Positions 17,760 to 26,908 of a stretch of DNA of 64,000 nt are shown in pieces; within the stretch, counting starts at the first letter, position 1, and the number at the start of each line of letters is the position of its first letter. Where the stretch lies: assembly GCF_006716905.1 (NCBI RefSeq), contig NZ_VFPV01000001.1:239501-303500 (forward strand), written 5' to 3'. Both the position numbers and the translations under genes were made by a program. The DNA comes from Acidovorax temperans (GTDB lineage Bacteria; Pseudomonadota; Gammaproteobacteria; Burkholderiales; Burkholderiaceae_C). Below the pieces are notes generated by a model. It saw nothing but the letters and a program-made list of their open reading frames with translations. It ran no database searches and was not told the origin of the DNA.

Positions 17760-18980
17760 TCACTGGGGTGCAGGGATATCGAACACCTGGCGCAGGTAGG
17801 CCAGGTATTTTTCGTCGTCGCACATGCCCTTGCCGGGGGTGTCTGACAGCTTGGCCACCGGCTGGCCGTTGCAGCGGGTCATCTTGATGACGACCTGCAA
17901 CGGCTCGTGCGCGGGCGGGTCGCCCAGGTCGTTGGTGAGGTTGGTGCCAATGCCAAAGGCCAGTTGGCAGCGCCCACGGAACTGGTTGTACAGCTCGATG
18001 ATGCGCGGAATGGTGAGCCCGTCGCTGAAGATCAGGGTCTTGGTGAGCGGGTCCACGCGGTTGGTGCGGTAATGCTCCAGCAAGCGCTCGCCCCAGGCAA
18101 AGGGGTCGCCGCTGTCGTGGCGTGCGCCATCGAACAGCTTGCAGAAATACAGGTCGAAGTCGCGCAGGAAGGCGCTCATGCCGTACACGTCCGACAGCGC
18201 AATGCCCAGGTCACCCCTGTATTCCTTGGCCCACATTTCAAAACCGAACACCTGGCTGTCGCGCAAGCGCGGGCCCAGGGCCTGGCAAGCCTGCAGATAT
18301 TCATGGGCCATCGTGCCCAGGGGCGTCACACCCAGCTTCATGGCGTACAGCACATTGCTGGTGCCCGCAAACTGCCCCGGCCCTTGCGGCGAGCCGGGGC
18401 GGCGGTCGCCCGTACCCAGGCGGGCCACCAGCACGCGCAGCACTTCTTCATGCCAGGCACGGGAAAAGCGGCGGCGGGTGCCGTAGTCGGCAATTTTCAG
18501 ATCGCCCAGGCCATCGGCCTGCAGGGCGGCAATCTTGGCGTCCAGCCGACGGCGGCCTTCGGGGAAGTCGGGCACCTTTTGCGTGTTGCGGAAGTACACC
18601 TCGTTGATGATCGCCAGCACCGGAATCTCGAACAAGATGGTGTGCAGCCAGGGCCCACGGATAACGATCTCGATCTCGCCCGAGGGCTGGGGGGTGATGG
18701 TGATGTACTTTTCGTTGAGCCGGAACAGCCCCAGAAAATCCACAAAATCGCTCTTGATGAACCGCAGCGAGCGCAGGTAAGCCAGTTCGGCATCTTGAAA
18801 CTGCAGGCTGCACAGCGAGCGTATCTCGTCCCGGATCTCGCCCACAAACGGCGCCAGTTGCACGCCAGGGTTGCGGCACTTGAAGCGGTATTCGACCTGG
18901 GCACTCGGAAACTGGTGCAGCACCACTTGCATCATGGTGAACTTGTACAGGTCGGTATCGAGCAGGCTGGTGATGATCAT
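17760..18980 (-). CDS. pncB: Nicotinate phosphoribosyltransferase PncB
   Basis: This enzyme converts nicotinate and PRPP to nicotinate mononucleotide in NAD salvage; the product is also a CobT substrate. The 406-residue protein starts [18 protein letters not shown] and contains [38 protein letters not shown] with the phosphorylated-His region, and [17 protein letters not shown]. The ATG at 18980 starts the conserved region, so a longer in-frame reading to 19142 is rejected. Confidence 0.95.
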   Translation of the reverse strand: MIITSLLDTDLYKFTMMQVVLHQFPSAQVEYRFKCRNPGVQLAPFVGEIRDEIRSLCSLQFQDAELAYLRSLRFIKSDFVDFLGLFRLNEKYITITPQPSGEIEIVIRGPWLHTILFEIPVLAIINEVYFRNTQKVPDFPEGRRRLDAKIAALQADGLGDLKIADYGTRRRFSRAWHEEVLRVLVARLGTGDRRPGSPQGPGQFAGTSNVLYAMKLGVTPLGTMAHEYLQACQALGPRLRDSQVFGFEMWAKEYRGDLGIALSDVYGMSAFLRDFDLYFCKLFDGARHDSGDPFAWGERLLEHYRTNRVDPLTKTLIFSDGLTIPRIIELYNQFRGRCQLAFGIGTNLTNDLGDPPAHEPLQVVIKMTRCNGQPVAKLSDTPGKGMCDDEKYLAYLRQVFDIPAPQ

Positions 18981-19150
18981 GGACGGTGCGGAGCCCTTGC
19001 AAAAGCCCCGAAGTACGGCACGGCACGTGCGCTCAGGAACGAAGCGCCAAAGTGTAGCCCTTGCAGAACAACCGACATGGCTGCAGGCCAGCATTTGCCT
19101 GACGACTTTCACCGCCGCGCCGCCAGCGAGAACCTCAAGCAAAAACTGCC

Positions 19151-19182
19151 TCTAGCGCTTATCTGGCAAGCGCTGGCAGCTA
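19151..19182. repeat. Dispersed palindrome copy between pncB and the thioesterase gene
   Basis: It reads TCTAGCGCTTATCTGGCAAG and continues CGCTGGCAGCTAT, then CTTTTTGATG. It fits the AGCGCTTAT family. The rest of the 215-base gap holds no gene. Confidence 0.7.
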
Positions 19183-19195
19183 TGCTTTTTGATGT

Positions 19196-19681
19196 TTATT
19201 GGGCGGGAACCAGCAGTTTTTCCAGCACCGCCCGCAGGGGCGCGGGCACCGGGACCGGGCGGCGGGTGTCACGGTCAACGTACACGTGCACAAAATGGCC
19301 GGCCGCCGCAGTCATCGCCTCGCCTTGCGCAAACAGCCCTACTTCGTAACGCACGCTGGAGCCACCGAGCTTCGCTACCCGAATGCCAGCCTCCACCGTC
19401 TGCGGAAAGGCCAGCGGTGCAAAGTAGTTGCACTGGGTTTCGATCACCAGCCCAATCGTGCCGCCCGCGTGGATGTCGAGCACACCCTGCTCAATTAAAT
19501 GGGCGTTCACGGCGGTGTCGAACCAGCTGTAGTACACGACGTTGTTTACATGGCCGTACACATCGTTGTCGGCCCAGCGGGTGCTGATGGAGCGGAAGGC
19601 CCGGTAGGCGCTGCGCGGCTGTGGTGCGGGGCGGGCTGGCGCCTGGCTGGGCGCGGCAGAGGAAGGGGTTGGCGTGCTCAT
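19196..19681 (-). CDS. Acyl-CoA thioesterase, 4-hydroxybenzoyl-CoA thioesterase family (YbgC-like)
   Basis: The 161-residue hotdog-fold protein has the YbgC/4HBT active-site segment [21 protein letters not shown], with the catalytic Asp in DNDVYGH. It begins with about 25 Pro/Ala/Ser-rich residues not expected in the fold. Its ATG overlaps the stop of the deacetylase-like gene (ATGA), so they form an operon. Acyl chain preference is unknown. Confidence 0.88.
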   Translation of the reverse strand: MSTPTPSSAAPSQAPARPAPQPRSAYRAFRSISTRWADNDVYGHVNNVVYYSWFDTAVNAHLIEQGVLDIHAGGTIGLVIETQCNYFAPLAFPQTVEAGIRVAKLGGSSVRYEVGLFAQGEAMTAAAGHFVHVYVDRDTRRPVPVPAPLRAVLEKLLVPAQ

Positions 19682-20616
19682 GGCGCTGCATTCTGCCAGC
19701 GGCTGTGGTATTGCAGTGCCACGCGCCAGGTGTTCAGTTGGGCTTGCACGGTCGTGGCGATGTCATGCCCATATCCTCCGGCCATGGAAAACGCCAGCGG
19801 CACCCGCCGCTGCCACGCCCAGTCGAACACCCTGCGGTCCCGTGCTTCCAGCCCGTCGTAGCTCAAGGCCAGGCGCCCCAGCCGGTCGCCTTCGTGCGGG
19901 TCGGCGCCCGCCAGGTACAGCACCAGGCCGGGCTCGAAGCGCTGCTCCAGAGTCTGCAGTGCATGTTCCAGCGCATCCAGGTATTGCGCGTCGCCACATC
20001 CATCCGGCAGCGGCACATCCAGGTCGCTGTCTTCCTTGCGGAACGGAAAGTTGCGCTCGCCGTGCAATGACAGGGTGAACACACTGGCATCGCCTTGAAA
20101 GATGTGCGCAGTGCCATTGCCCTGGTGCACGTCCAGATCAATCACGGCCACCTGCAAGGGCTGCGCGCGACCTGGGTGGGCCTGGGCCCATTCCGCCTGC
20201 ATGCAACGCGCCGCCACTGCCACATCGTTGAACACGCAAAAGCCACTGCCTTTGCCGGCATAGGCATGGTGTGTTCCCCCCGCCAGGTTGCCTGCCAGGC
20301 CGTGGCGCAGGGCCGAGCGGGCCGCAGCCAGCGTAGCCCCCACCGAGCGGCGCGCGCGCTCGGCCATGGCCTCACTCCAGGGGAAACCGATTTCCCGCTG
20401 CGCAGCGGGCTCCAGCGTGCCCTGGGCAATGGCGGCGATGTATTCAGGCGAATGCACGCGCGCCAAATCCTCGTCTTCTGCCGTGGGCGCTATATGCAGA
20501 CGGGTTTCAGGCAACTCCTCGGCAATGCGGTCGCGCAACAGGCGGTACTTCGCCATGGGAAAGCGATGCCCCTCGGGCAACGGCAGCACAAATTCATCGG
20601 CGTAATAGGCATCCAT
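19678..20616 (-). CDS. Histone-deacetylase-superfamily amidohydrolase
   Basis: The 312-residue protein shows the HDAC fold motifs: [19 protein letters not shown] with the paired histidines, [16 protein letters not shown] with zinc ligands Asp and His, [17 protein letters not shown] with the second Asp ligand, and a C-terminal AGGYG. Bacterial members deacetylate acetylpolyamines, acetoin-pathway enzymes or other small amides; the substrate is not known here. It is the first gene of a two-gene operon with the thioesterase. Confidence 0.88.
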   Translation of the reverse strand: MDAYYADEFVLPLPEGHRFPMAKYRLLRDRIAEELPETRLHIAPTAEDEDLARVHSPEYIAAIAQGTLEPAAQREIGFPWSEAMAERARRSVGATLAAARSALRHGLAGNLAGGTHHAYAGKGSGFCVFNDVAVAARCMQAEWAQAHPGRAQPLQVAVIDLDVHQGNGTAHIFQGDASVFTLSLHGERNFPFRKEDSDLDVPLPDGCGDAQYLDALEHALQTLEQRFEPGLVLYLAGADPHEGDRLGRLALSYDGLEARDRRVFDWAWQRRVPLAFSMAGGYGHDIATTVQAQLNTWRVALQYHSRWQNAAP

Positions 20617-20664
20617 GATGTGATTGTGGCAACTCGGGCATTTCCTGGAGGGTTGCCTCTAATT

Positions 20665-20738
20665 TGCTGCATTGCAACAAAAAACACTTGCAATCACACC
20701 ATAGCTGCCTAAAATTCAACCCATGCTGCACTGCAACA
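20665..20738 (+). promoter_or_regulatory. phaP promoter with two PhaR-like operator boxes
   Basis: Two nearly identical 15-mers, TGCTGCATTGCAACA (20665-20679) and TGCTGCACTGCAACA (20724-20738), flank a sigma-70-type promoter with TTGCAA at 20688 and TAAAAT at 20710 (16-base spacer). TGC-rich boxes like these are the known kind of site for PhaR, the PHB-sensing repressor of phasin genes. One box precedes the -35 and the other covers the start site, a layout suited to repression. PhaR itself is not encoded in the window. Confidence 0.75.
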
Positions 20739-20819
20739 TGATTCATCCGAATCACAACGTCAGCGCAGATGTCTGTAAGTACCCGGTCTTTCGAGACCCA
20801 CCTTTTTAGGAGATATCAC

Positions 20820-21368
20820 ATGACGCTGACCGCAGAACAAATCCTGGCATCCCACAAAGCCAACATCGAAACCCTGTTCGGCCTGACCACCAAGGCATTC
20901 GAAGGCGTGGAAAAGCTGGTCGAATTGAACGTGACCGCTTCACGTGCAGCCCTGACTGAAGCCGCCAGCCACACACAAGCCGTGCTGGGCGTGAAGGACG
21001 CGCAAGAGCTGCTGGCCCTGCAAGCCAGCCTGTTCCAGCCCCTGGCGGAAAAGACTGCCGCTTACAGCCGCCACCTGTACGACATCGCCTCGGGCACCGG
21101 CGCTGAATTCGGCAAGGCTTTCGAAGCCAAGACCGCTGACGCACAAAAGGCCTTCACCAACTTGGTGGACAGCGCTGCAAAGAACGCTCCTGCCGGCTCC
21201 GAAACCGCTGTCGCCATGATGAAGAGCGCCGTCTCTGCTGCCAACAACGCTTTTGAATCGGTCCAGAAGGCCGTCAAGCAAGCCAGCGACATGGCCGAAG
21301 CCAACTTCAACGCCGTGACCAACACCGCCGTGAACGCAGCCAAGACAGCTGCACCACGCAAGCGCTAA
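20820..21368 (+). CDS. phaP: Phasin (polyhydroxyalkanoate granule protein)
   Basis: The 182-residue protein begins [20 protein letters not shown], has the phasin_2 pattern ([41 protein letters not shown]) and an Ala/Lys-rich helical C-terminus. Phasins coat PHA granules and control their number and size. The ATG at 20820 has AGGAG 8 bases upstream. The gene has its own promoter with PhaR-like boxes and its own terminator. Confidence 0.95.
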   Translation: MTLTAEQILASHKANIETLFGLTTKAFEGVEKLVELNVTASRAALTEAASHTQAVLGVKDAQELLALQASLFQPLAEKTAAYSRHLYDIASGTGAEFGKAFEAKTADAQKAFTNLVDSAAKNAPAGSETAVAMMKSAVSAANNAFESVQKAVKQASDMAEANFNAVTNTAVNAAKTAAPRKR

Positions 21369-21458
21369 GCACGCCCAGAAATCGGCAGACCTCCGCCGGT
21401 TTCACTCCAGTTGTCTCCTTGGATCCTCTCGAAACACGGGTTTCACGGATCCACTTCA

Positions 21459-21484
21459 AGCCCGGCTCTGCCGGGCTTTTTTTG
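21459..21484 (+). terminator. Rho-independent terminator of phaP
   Basis: AGCCCGGC-TCT-GCCGGGCT is followed by T7. It lies 90 bases beyond the phasin stop. Confidence 0.9.
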
Positions 21485-21664
21485 TTTCAGGGACGGGGCG
21501 ATCTTCTCCGGCCCTCAACATCCATCCTGGACAGTGTTATGGCTGCGAGGCAAGTGGCCTTGTATGCAGACACGATTAGAGCGCGTGTTGCCGCATCCAG
21601 ATGACCCGTGTGAATTCGATGTGAAATCAGTGTGAATATCAGGACACCACACGACACCGAGACA

Positions 21665-21708
21665 CAAAGAAAAACCGCCACAGACTGGGGTTTCCAGTGT
21701 GTGGCGGT
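21665..21708 (-). terminator. Terminator of the hsd defence operon
   Basis: On the minus strand the arms at 21694-21708 and 21674-21688 pair over 14 of 15 positions around a 5-base loop and are followed by TTTTTCTTT. This is the first strong terminator after hsdR and marks the core/island border. The flanking ACCACAC and GTGTGGT segments extend the dyad. Confidence 0.75.
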
Positions 21709-21795
21709 GTCTTGTGTGGTGGCGGACAGTTGACCATGTGCCGACTGGCCTCCCGAGCTCATGAGCACTGGCGCGGGTTGCTGCGGGTTCGCGCG

Positions 21796-21929
21796 CAGTT
21801 ATCCGAAATTTCAGGACAACTGACTTCTATCGCCCATCGTTGATGTTGATGTCACCACTCGTTCAACAGCGATCCTGACTGTTTGAGTACCAAGCTTGCA
21901 GGCAGTTATTCGAAAATTTCGAACAACTG
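21796..21929. repeat. Two related 27-bp palindromes downstream of hsdR
   Basis: Copies at about 21797-21823 and 21902-21929 share GCAGTTAT, a central AAATTT and terminal ACAACTG. The second is nearly perfect (CAGTT-A-TTCGAAA-A-TTTCGAA-C-AACTG). They lie 105 bases apart at the island border. Protein-binding or recombination sites are possible. The remainder of 21485-21984 holds no gene I can support. Confidence 0.55.
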
Positions 21930-21984
21930 TCCAGCATTCGCCTTTTTGAGCATAGAGGTTGATGTACCACGTAGCCGTTTTCCC

Positions 21985-24900
21985 TCAGTGGTAAACCGGC
22001 GTCCCCCCGCCCAGGCCGGCGCTGTAGATGTGTGCGAACACGGCGCCCGCCTTGATGTTGATTTCGTCAGGGTCATAGGCGCTGGCTGGCAGGTGGGCAT
22101 ACAAGTGCTTGATGATCTCTGCCTTCATTTGCGCCTGCACGGTCGCCATACTGCGCAAGCGCTCCAGCGCGAAACGTTGATCGGCCAATTTGCCCAGTAA
22201 GTCCTTGGCGACTTTCTTGATCGCTTCACGATCACCCTTGGTGAGTGAATCCTTCTGAAGCAAGTCGAACACGGCCAGTTCAGTTTCGCTATCGAGCCCT
22301 TCGCGCAGGTAGCGTTTTTCCTCTTCGCTGCAATCGTCATTGAAGGCAAACAGGTCGTCCATCACCTTCTGTATTTCTGCCGCATCCTTGTCTTTGTTGT
22401 ATTCCTGAACGATTTCCTGATAACGCTCATAGAGGTCCACACGAGTGGGGTTGCGCGCCACCATCGCAGCCAGGCGTTCCTCGATCTTCTCCATCAAGTT
22501 CATCGCCACGACATTCTTGAAGGGCGACTTCTCGAATTCGGCACGCAGGCGAGAAAAATCGATGTTGGAAAGGTCATACCGGGCTGTAGGTTCGCGCACT
22601 GATGGAGCGTCAGTTGCTACTGCCACATCTACCACGTCGTACAAATCTTGTAGCAAGCTACTGACATCCGGTGATACACGCGCATCCTGCATCTTGTTGT
22701 AGATGGCAGTGACAGCACTCTCCACCGCATCGAAATCAAACAGACCCGGATGCGGGAACAGGCCGCGATGGCGCGCTTGCACATCCTCAACAATCACCTG
22801 ATAGGTCTTGCGGCGCTCGTCACTTTCGCAGAGAAGGTTGACTGCCACCAAGATCTGCTTTTGTTTATCGAAGCCTTTGGCATTGACCAATTCGTCAACA
22901 TCAAAACCCAGATCCATCAGGAACTCCGTCGCAGCCTTGAGGCTATCGGCATATTCCGCCAGAGCCTCCGCATCGTCCCGCACCGTATCCTGTTCGGCCT
23001 CTCCCTTGCCCGTGCCAGCACGATCACCCTGGGCAAAAGTCGCCAGTGCCCGTCGCAGGCTTTTGATCATGCCGTTGTAATCGATGATCAGTCCATGCTT
23101 CTTGCCACCGCCAACCCGATTAACGCGGGCGATGGCCTGCATCAGGGTATGGCCCTGCATCGGCTTGTCCAGATACAGAGTGGCCAGGCATTTGACGTCG
23201 AAGCCGGTCAACCACATCGCGCAAACAATCGCGATGCGGAACGGGTTGTCTGCCTTCTTGAACTCCTTTTCCAGGTCGCGTTTGACCATCTTTTCGCGGT
23301 GCGGCGTGATATCCAGCGGCTCATCACGGAAATTCTTCCACTTGGCAAACTCCGCGATCTCGCCTTGCTCCTGTGAGACCACCACACAGCACTCGGTGGC
23401 TTTCATCCACTCCACGTGCTCCCGTCGCTGCTTGAGGAGTCCGGTAGGTGCTTTGCCCTTTGCTGCGAACAAGGCTTCTTCGGCCGCCACCGCCGTTTCC
23501 AACTGGGCGGCTTTCTCCTGCCACTTGGCCACGATCAGATCGTGCATCTTCACGCAGGTGATCTTGTCCAGGCACACCATCAAGGCCTTGCCACCCCCGT
23601 TTTCGACCACGCGCCAGCGCTGGTGAAAGTGGTCAACAAAGTCTTGCGCCACCTTGTCCAGTCGCGTGGGTGATGTCAGGATGGGGTAATCACGTGCCAA
23701 TTCCCGGTAGAGCTTTTCCTCTTTTTCGTCAGTCCACGGATCATCCAGCGTGGCCGCCTGCTTTGCCGCTTCGATGTGCTGCGCGATGCGTTCACTCACC
23801 TTGGGATCGATGATCTTCAGCTTTTCGCCAGCGTTCTCATAGAACAAGGGCAGCGTCGCACCATCGGCCACCGCACGCTGGAAATCGTAGATCGAGACAT
23901 AGTCACCGAATACCTCCCGGGTCAGTTGCTTCTCGCCGGCGTCGATCAACGGGGTGCCCGTGAAGCCCAGGAACTTGGCGTTTGGCAGTCCTTTGCGCAT
24001 ATTCAGCGCCAGCCGTCCATACTGCGTCCGGTGTGCCTCGTCGCTGATGACGATAATGTCATCACGGTCGGAATAAGCCTCCGTGACGCGCTCCCGATAT
24101 TTTTGGATCAGGCCGAACACATAGCGGCGGTTCTGGTCGCGCAACATCGACCTCAACGCAGCACCATTCTTGGCTTGATCGGTTTTGCTATTGGCACGCC
24201 CGCAGTTGGTGTAGGTCGATGCAATCTGATCATCCAGCTCGGTACGGTCGGTGATGACCACGAACGACCACGATGCCGACAGTTTGCGATGGATTTTTTC
24301 GGTCAAAAACACCATCGAATACGACTTGCCCGAACCCTGGGTATGCCAGAACACGCCCAACTGCCCGGCGGCGACCTCTGCCTGAATCTTGGGGTCGGTG
24401 GAGGTCAGCCGGTCGATCACGCGATTCACCCCGAGGTACTGGTGGTTGCGTGCCACGATCTTGTGCGTGCTGCCCTCAGAGGCATCAAACAGGATGAAGT
24501 TCTCAACGATATCCAGCAGGCGTTGCTGCTGCAGCATGCCCTGCAAGAGAAACGGCAGCAGGGGCTGGTCCTTGCCGGGTTCCGGATCGTCCTCGTCGAG
24601 TCGCTTCCAGCGATAGAAATGCTCCTTGCTGGAGGTCAACGAGCCGTACTGCGCGTCGTGGCCGTTGGAAATGATGACCAGCGCGTTCCAGTGAAACAGA
24701 TGCGGGATGGTGTCCAGGTAATCGGCGTAGTTTTTCTTGTACGCGCTGTCGATGTGCACCTCGAACCGCTTGAGCTCGATGAACACAAGGGGCAAGCCGT
24801 TGACGAAGCCGATCACATCCGGGCGACGCAGCCACAATTTGCCACGTACCCACAACTCACGCACCGCCAGGTAGCGATTGTTCTTGGGCTCATCAAAATC

Positions 24901-25278
24901 GATCAAGCGCAAGCGTTTGTCGACCAGCCGACCCGCAGCGTCGCGGTATTTCACCGGCACGCCATCGCGCAACAGCTTGTACTTTTCCTCGTTTTGCGCG
25001 ATCAACGATTTGGTGATGTCATCCTGAACCACCAGCGCCAAGGCATCCTGATAGGCCGCATCGGGCAAGCCCGGGTTCAAGCGCTTGAGTGCTGCCAGTA
25101 CATCCCGGGTGAGCACAACTTCCGCATCCGATGCACGGCCCAGCAGACTATCTGGCCCCCATCCACCTTTGGCACCTTCATCCTGCGCAAACACGCTCTC
25201 CCAGCCGAGCTGTTGTTCCAGCAGTTCCGCCGTGGGTGCCTGAATCAACAGGTCTTCGGAATAATCCTTCTTGGCCAT
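21985..25278 (-). CDS. hsdR: Type I restriction enzyme motor/nuclease subunit HsdR
   Basis: HsdR translocates DNA and cuts it when the HsdMS methylase meets unmethylated sites. The 1097-residue protein has the PD-(D/E)xK nuclease at about residues 130-175 (RPDVIGFVNGLPLVFIELKR), the Walker A FWHTQGSGKSYS near 316, DEAH in VISDEAHRTQYG near 412, motif III FTGTP and motif VI QAIARVNR. Length and motifs appear intact. It is last in the minus-strand defence operon, 18 bases after the Abi gene. Confidence 0.95.
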   Translation of the reverse strand: MAKKDYSEDLLIQAPTAELLEQQLGWESVFAQDEGAKGGWGPDSLLGRASDAEVVLTRDVLAALKRLNPGLPDAAYQDALALVVQDDITKSLIAQNEEKYKLLRDGVPVKYRDAAGRLVDKRLRLIDFDEPKNNRYLAVRELWVRGKLWLRRPDVIGFVNGLPLVFIELKRFEVHIDSAYKKNYADYLDTIPHLFHWNALVIISNGHDAQYGSLTSSKEHFYRWKRLDEDDPEPGKDQPLLPFLLQGMLQQQRLLDIVENFILFDASEGSTHKIVARNHQYLGVNRVIDRLTSTDPKIQAEVAAGQLGVFWHTQGSGKSYSMVFLTEKIHRKLSASWSFVVITDRTELDDQIASTYTNCGRANSKTDQAKNGAALRSMLRDQNRRYVFGLIQKYRERVTEAYSDRDDIIVISDEAHRTQYGRLALNMRKGLPNAKFLGFTGTPLIDAGEKQLTREVFGDYVSIYDFQRAVADGATLPLFYENAGEKLKIIDPKVSERIAQHIEAAKQAATLDDPWTDEKEEKLYRELARDYPILTSPTRLDKVAQDFVDHFHQRWRVVENGGGKALMVCLDKITCVKMHDLIVAKWQEKAAQLETAVAAEEALFAAKGKAPTGLLKQRREHVEWMKATECCVVVSQEQGEIAEFAKWKNFRDEPLDITPHREKMVKRDLEKEFKKADNPFRIAIVCAMWLTGFDVKCLATLYLDKPMQGHTLMQAIARVNRVGGGKKHGLIIDYNGMIKSLRRALATFAQGDRAGTGKGEAEQDTVRDDAEALAEYADSLKAATEFLMDLGFDVDELVNAKGFDKQKQILVAVNLLCESDERRKTYQVIVEDVQARHRGLFPHPGLFDFDAVESAVTAIYNKMQDARVSPDVSSLLQDLYDVVDVAVATDAPSVREPTARYDLSNIDFSRLRAEFEKSPFKNVVAMNLMEKIEERLAAMVARNPTRVDLYERYQEIVQEYNKDKDAAEIQKVMDDLFAFNDDCSEEEKRYLREGLDSETELAVFDLLQKDSLTKGDREAIKKVAKDLLGKLADQRFALERLRSMATVQAQMKAEIIKHLYAHLPASAYDPDEINIKAGAVFAHIYSAGLGGGTPVYH

Positions 25279-25296
25279 CGGCCCCCCTGTTTCTTG

Positions 25297-26208
25297 TTAT
25301 GGCGTGCCTGGCTTTGGGTCCTGCCAGATGGGCAGGTTTTGCCGGTTGGCGGGAAAGTCCATGGCCGCTACGGACACACCGTGCCGGGCGATCAGACCTT
25401 TCAGACGACTACGCCAATGATGCTGTGGCGCGATCACATCCATGCAATGCAGCAGGATGACCAGTGCGTTGTAAAGCTTGCGCGAACCACCATGGAACTG
25501 CGCCGCCAAACCGGCCGGCTTGTTGCGCGGCAGCAGCGGTGTGATGGTGAACTCGCGGTTCCACAAACGGCTGTGATGCGCGCAGGTATTGCGCACCAGT
25601 GAGAGGTGCCGCAGCCAGGATTCGAGCACCTTCTCGTCCACGCCATAGGCAGCAGCGATGGCGCGGCGCGTGGGCATCGGCTTGAGATTGTTGTACCAGC
25701 GCGAGAGCAATCCCAGCGACATCACCTCACACACGGCCCACACCGGCGGCAGGCTTTCCGAGTAGGTGTTCTGCAAATGCTTGATGAAAGCCTCGTCAGA
25801 GCGGCCCACTTCATCGCTCAGCTTGTCGAGGTTGGTTTGCCAGAGATGCGGCTTGAAGGCCAGCGTGACATCCAGGTGGGCATGTGGGCCATGCTGGTGT
25901 GCCAATTGATAAGCCCACTGGCTACGCACCGACACCTCCACGCGCTCGATGGCGTCCAGCACCAACAGGCGCAGCTCCCGGTCGAACACGTAGAGGTCCA
26001 GCACCTGCGCAAAGTGGGTGCCGGGCTTGAAAGTGTGCGTGGCGTGGTCGGCTTCGAAGGGCAGCCAGTAGGCCCCAAGCCGGTAGTAGTTGAGGTGCTG
26101 CAGGTAGAACTCGGCGGCGGCCGGGTCCTCGATGACCATGCCACGCTGCTGAAGCAGCGCCACTTGTTGGGCGTGGGTGGTGGCAGGCTTGGCGAAGGGG
26201 CGCTTCAT
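25297..26208 (-). CDS. Abi_2-family (AbiD/AbiF-like) HEPN protein, putative abortive-infection RNase
   Basis: The 303-residue protein opens with the Abi_2 pattern [20 protein letters not shown] and [15 protein letters not shown], then [24 protein letters not shown]. The HEPN RNase motif R-x4-H is present as R206-NTCA-H211 within [18 protein letters not shown], so catalytic function is expected. Members of this family arrest growth or degrade RNA on phage infection. AbiF-type members have been reported to pair with a small structured RNA, and such an RNA appears directly upstream here. The RBS GGGGAG lies inside a nested hairpin. The gene is embedded in a type I restriction operon between DUF4411 and hsdR. 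Confidence 0.88.
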   Translation of the reverse strand: MKRPFAKPATTHAQQVALLQQRGMVIEDPAAAEFYLQHLNYYRLGAYWLPFEADHATHTFKPGTHFAQVLDLYVFDRELRLLVLDAIERVEVSVRSQWAYQLAHQHGPHAHLDVTLAFKPHLWQTNLDKLSDEVGRSDEAFIKHLQNTYSESLPPVWAVCEVMSLGLLSRWYNNLKPMPTRRAIAAAYGVDEKVLESWLRHLSLVRNTCAHHSRLWNREFTITPLLPRNKPAGLAAQFHGGSRKLYNALVILLHCMDVIAPQHHWRSRLKGLIARHGVSVAAMDFPANRQNLPIWQDPKPGTP

Positions 26209-26209
26209 C

Positions 26210-26252
26210 GTGCGCTCCCCAACCCGCAGTGGGTTGCTGATTTCGGGCGCAC
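26210..26252 (-). promoter_or_regulatory. Nested hairpin enclosing the Abi ribosome-binding site
   Basis: Immediately before the Abi ATG the outer arms GTGCGC/GCGCAC (26247-26252 with 26210-26215) enclose an inner hairpin CAACCC-ACTGC-GGGTTG (26220-26236). The Shine-Dalgarno GGGGAG sits between the two stems. Folding would hide the start, so translation may be controlled. Confidence 0.6.
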
Positions 26253-26313
26253 AAAAAAGTAACCCGCCGGTTTGAGGATACGCTCGCGCGCATAGCCTTG
26301 GCGGGTTTTGTTA
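26250..26313 (-). ncRNA. Candidate structured RNA (possible RNA antitoxin) upstream of the Abi HEPN gene
   Basis: A transcript of about 64 bases is predicted from the strong promoter at 26320-26349. It has a perfect 8-bp stem, AACCCGCC (26300-26307) with GGCGGGTT (26261-26268), an inner hairpin formed by GGCTATGC and GCGTATCC, and then TTTTTT, which looks like an intrinsic terminator. There is no ribosome-binding site or reading frame of note. Position, size and compactness resemble RNAs reported beside AbiF-type HEPN proteins; function is inferred. Confidence 0.6.
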
Positions 26314-26319
26314 GGGCGC

Positions 26320-26349
26320 AGTATACGCGCAATGCGCGCGTTTTGGCAA
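26320..26349 (-). promoter_or_regulatory. Strong sigma-70 promoter for the candidate Abi RNA
   Basis: TTGCCA (26344-26349) and TATACT (26320-26325) are separated by 18 bases on the minus strand. It is one of the best promoter matches in the window, and it lies inside an otherwise co-transcribed operon, giving the Abi segment independent expression. Confidence 0.72.
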
Positions 26350-26410
26350 CCCAACCGGCTGGCAGTGGGTAGAAGGTCGGGGGCAAACGGGGCGGTATGC
26401 AGGGCTTCGA

Positions 26411-26908
26411 TCACGGCTGTCCGCCTCCCAGAACGAACTTGGCTTTTTCCACACGCAGCATCTCGTAGGGCGTCATGAAGCGCAGCCCCAGTCCGATGCA
26501 CACATTGGGAATCTTGATGCGCTTGACCGAATTCGCGGCCACCTCGTGGGTCACCACGATATGCCCGCCTGCAAGGGCATGTGCCACCAGGTAGAAATCG
26601 GCCACCTGCAAAAAGGTGTTGATGGCCGCAGGTTCGTACTGCTGGCCAGTCACCCAGGTGCTCACCTTGCCGAACTGGGCGGCCACAGCGGCATCCGTTT
26701 TGCGGAACAGGCCATTGCCGTGGTCGTGCATCCACTGGGTCAGCTCGTCCGCGCCGGCGGCGATCTCATCGGCCACCTTGTCGATGCTGAACACCCGCCC
26801 GTCGGCGTGGCCGTCGATCAACCACTGCCAGAACGCCGGGCAGAAATCCAGACCGTAGTGCAGGTTCTTTGCCTGGATGAAGACGTTGGCGTCCAGCAAA
26901 TAGCTCAT
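26411..26908 (-). CDS. DUF4411-family PIN-like protein (putative toxin RNase)
   Basis: The 165-residue protein begins MSYLLDANVFIQAKNLHYG, with the first PIN acidic residue in LLDAN, then FSIDKVADEI and [20 protein letters not shown], the expected spacing of PIN-like acidic residues. DUF4411 proteins are predicted metal-dependent RNases and are commonly found next to a COG2856 (ImmA/IrrE) gene, as here. Its ATG is reached by the upstream gene with a 4-base overlap. Confidence 0.85.
   Translation of the reverse strand: MSYLLDANVFIQAKNLHYGLDFCPAFWQWLIDGHADGRVFSIDKVADEIAAGADELTQWMHDHGNGLFRKTDAAVAAQFGKVSTWVTGQQYEPAAINTFLQVADFYLVAHALAGGHIVVTHEVAANSVKRIKIPNVCIGLGLRFMTPYEMLRVEKAKFVLGGGQP

Noticed and set aside
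23776-25602. Plus-strand frame of about 600 codons opposite hsdR and the Abi gene
   Set aside because: It runs across two real genes and their gap and has no recognisable domain.
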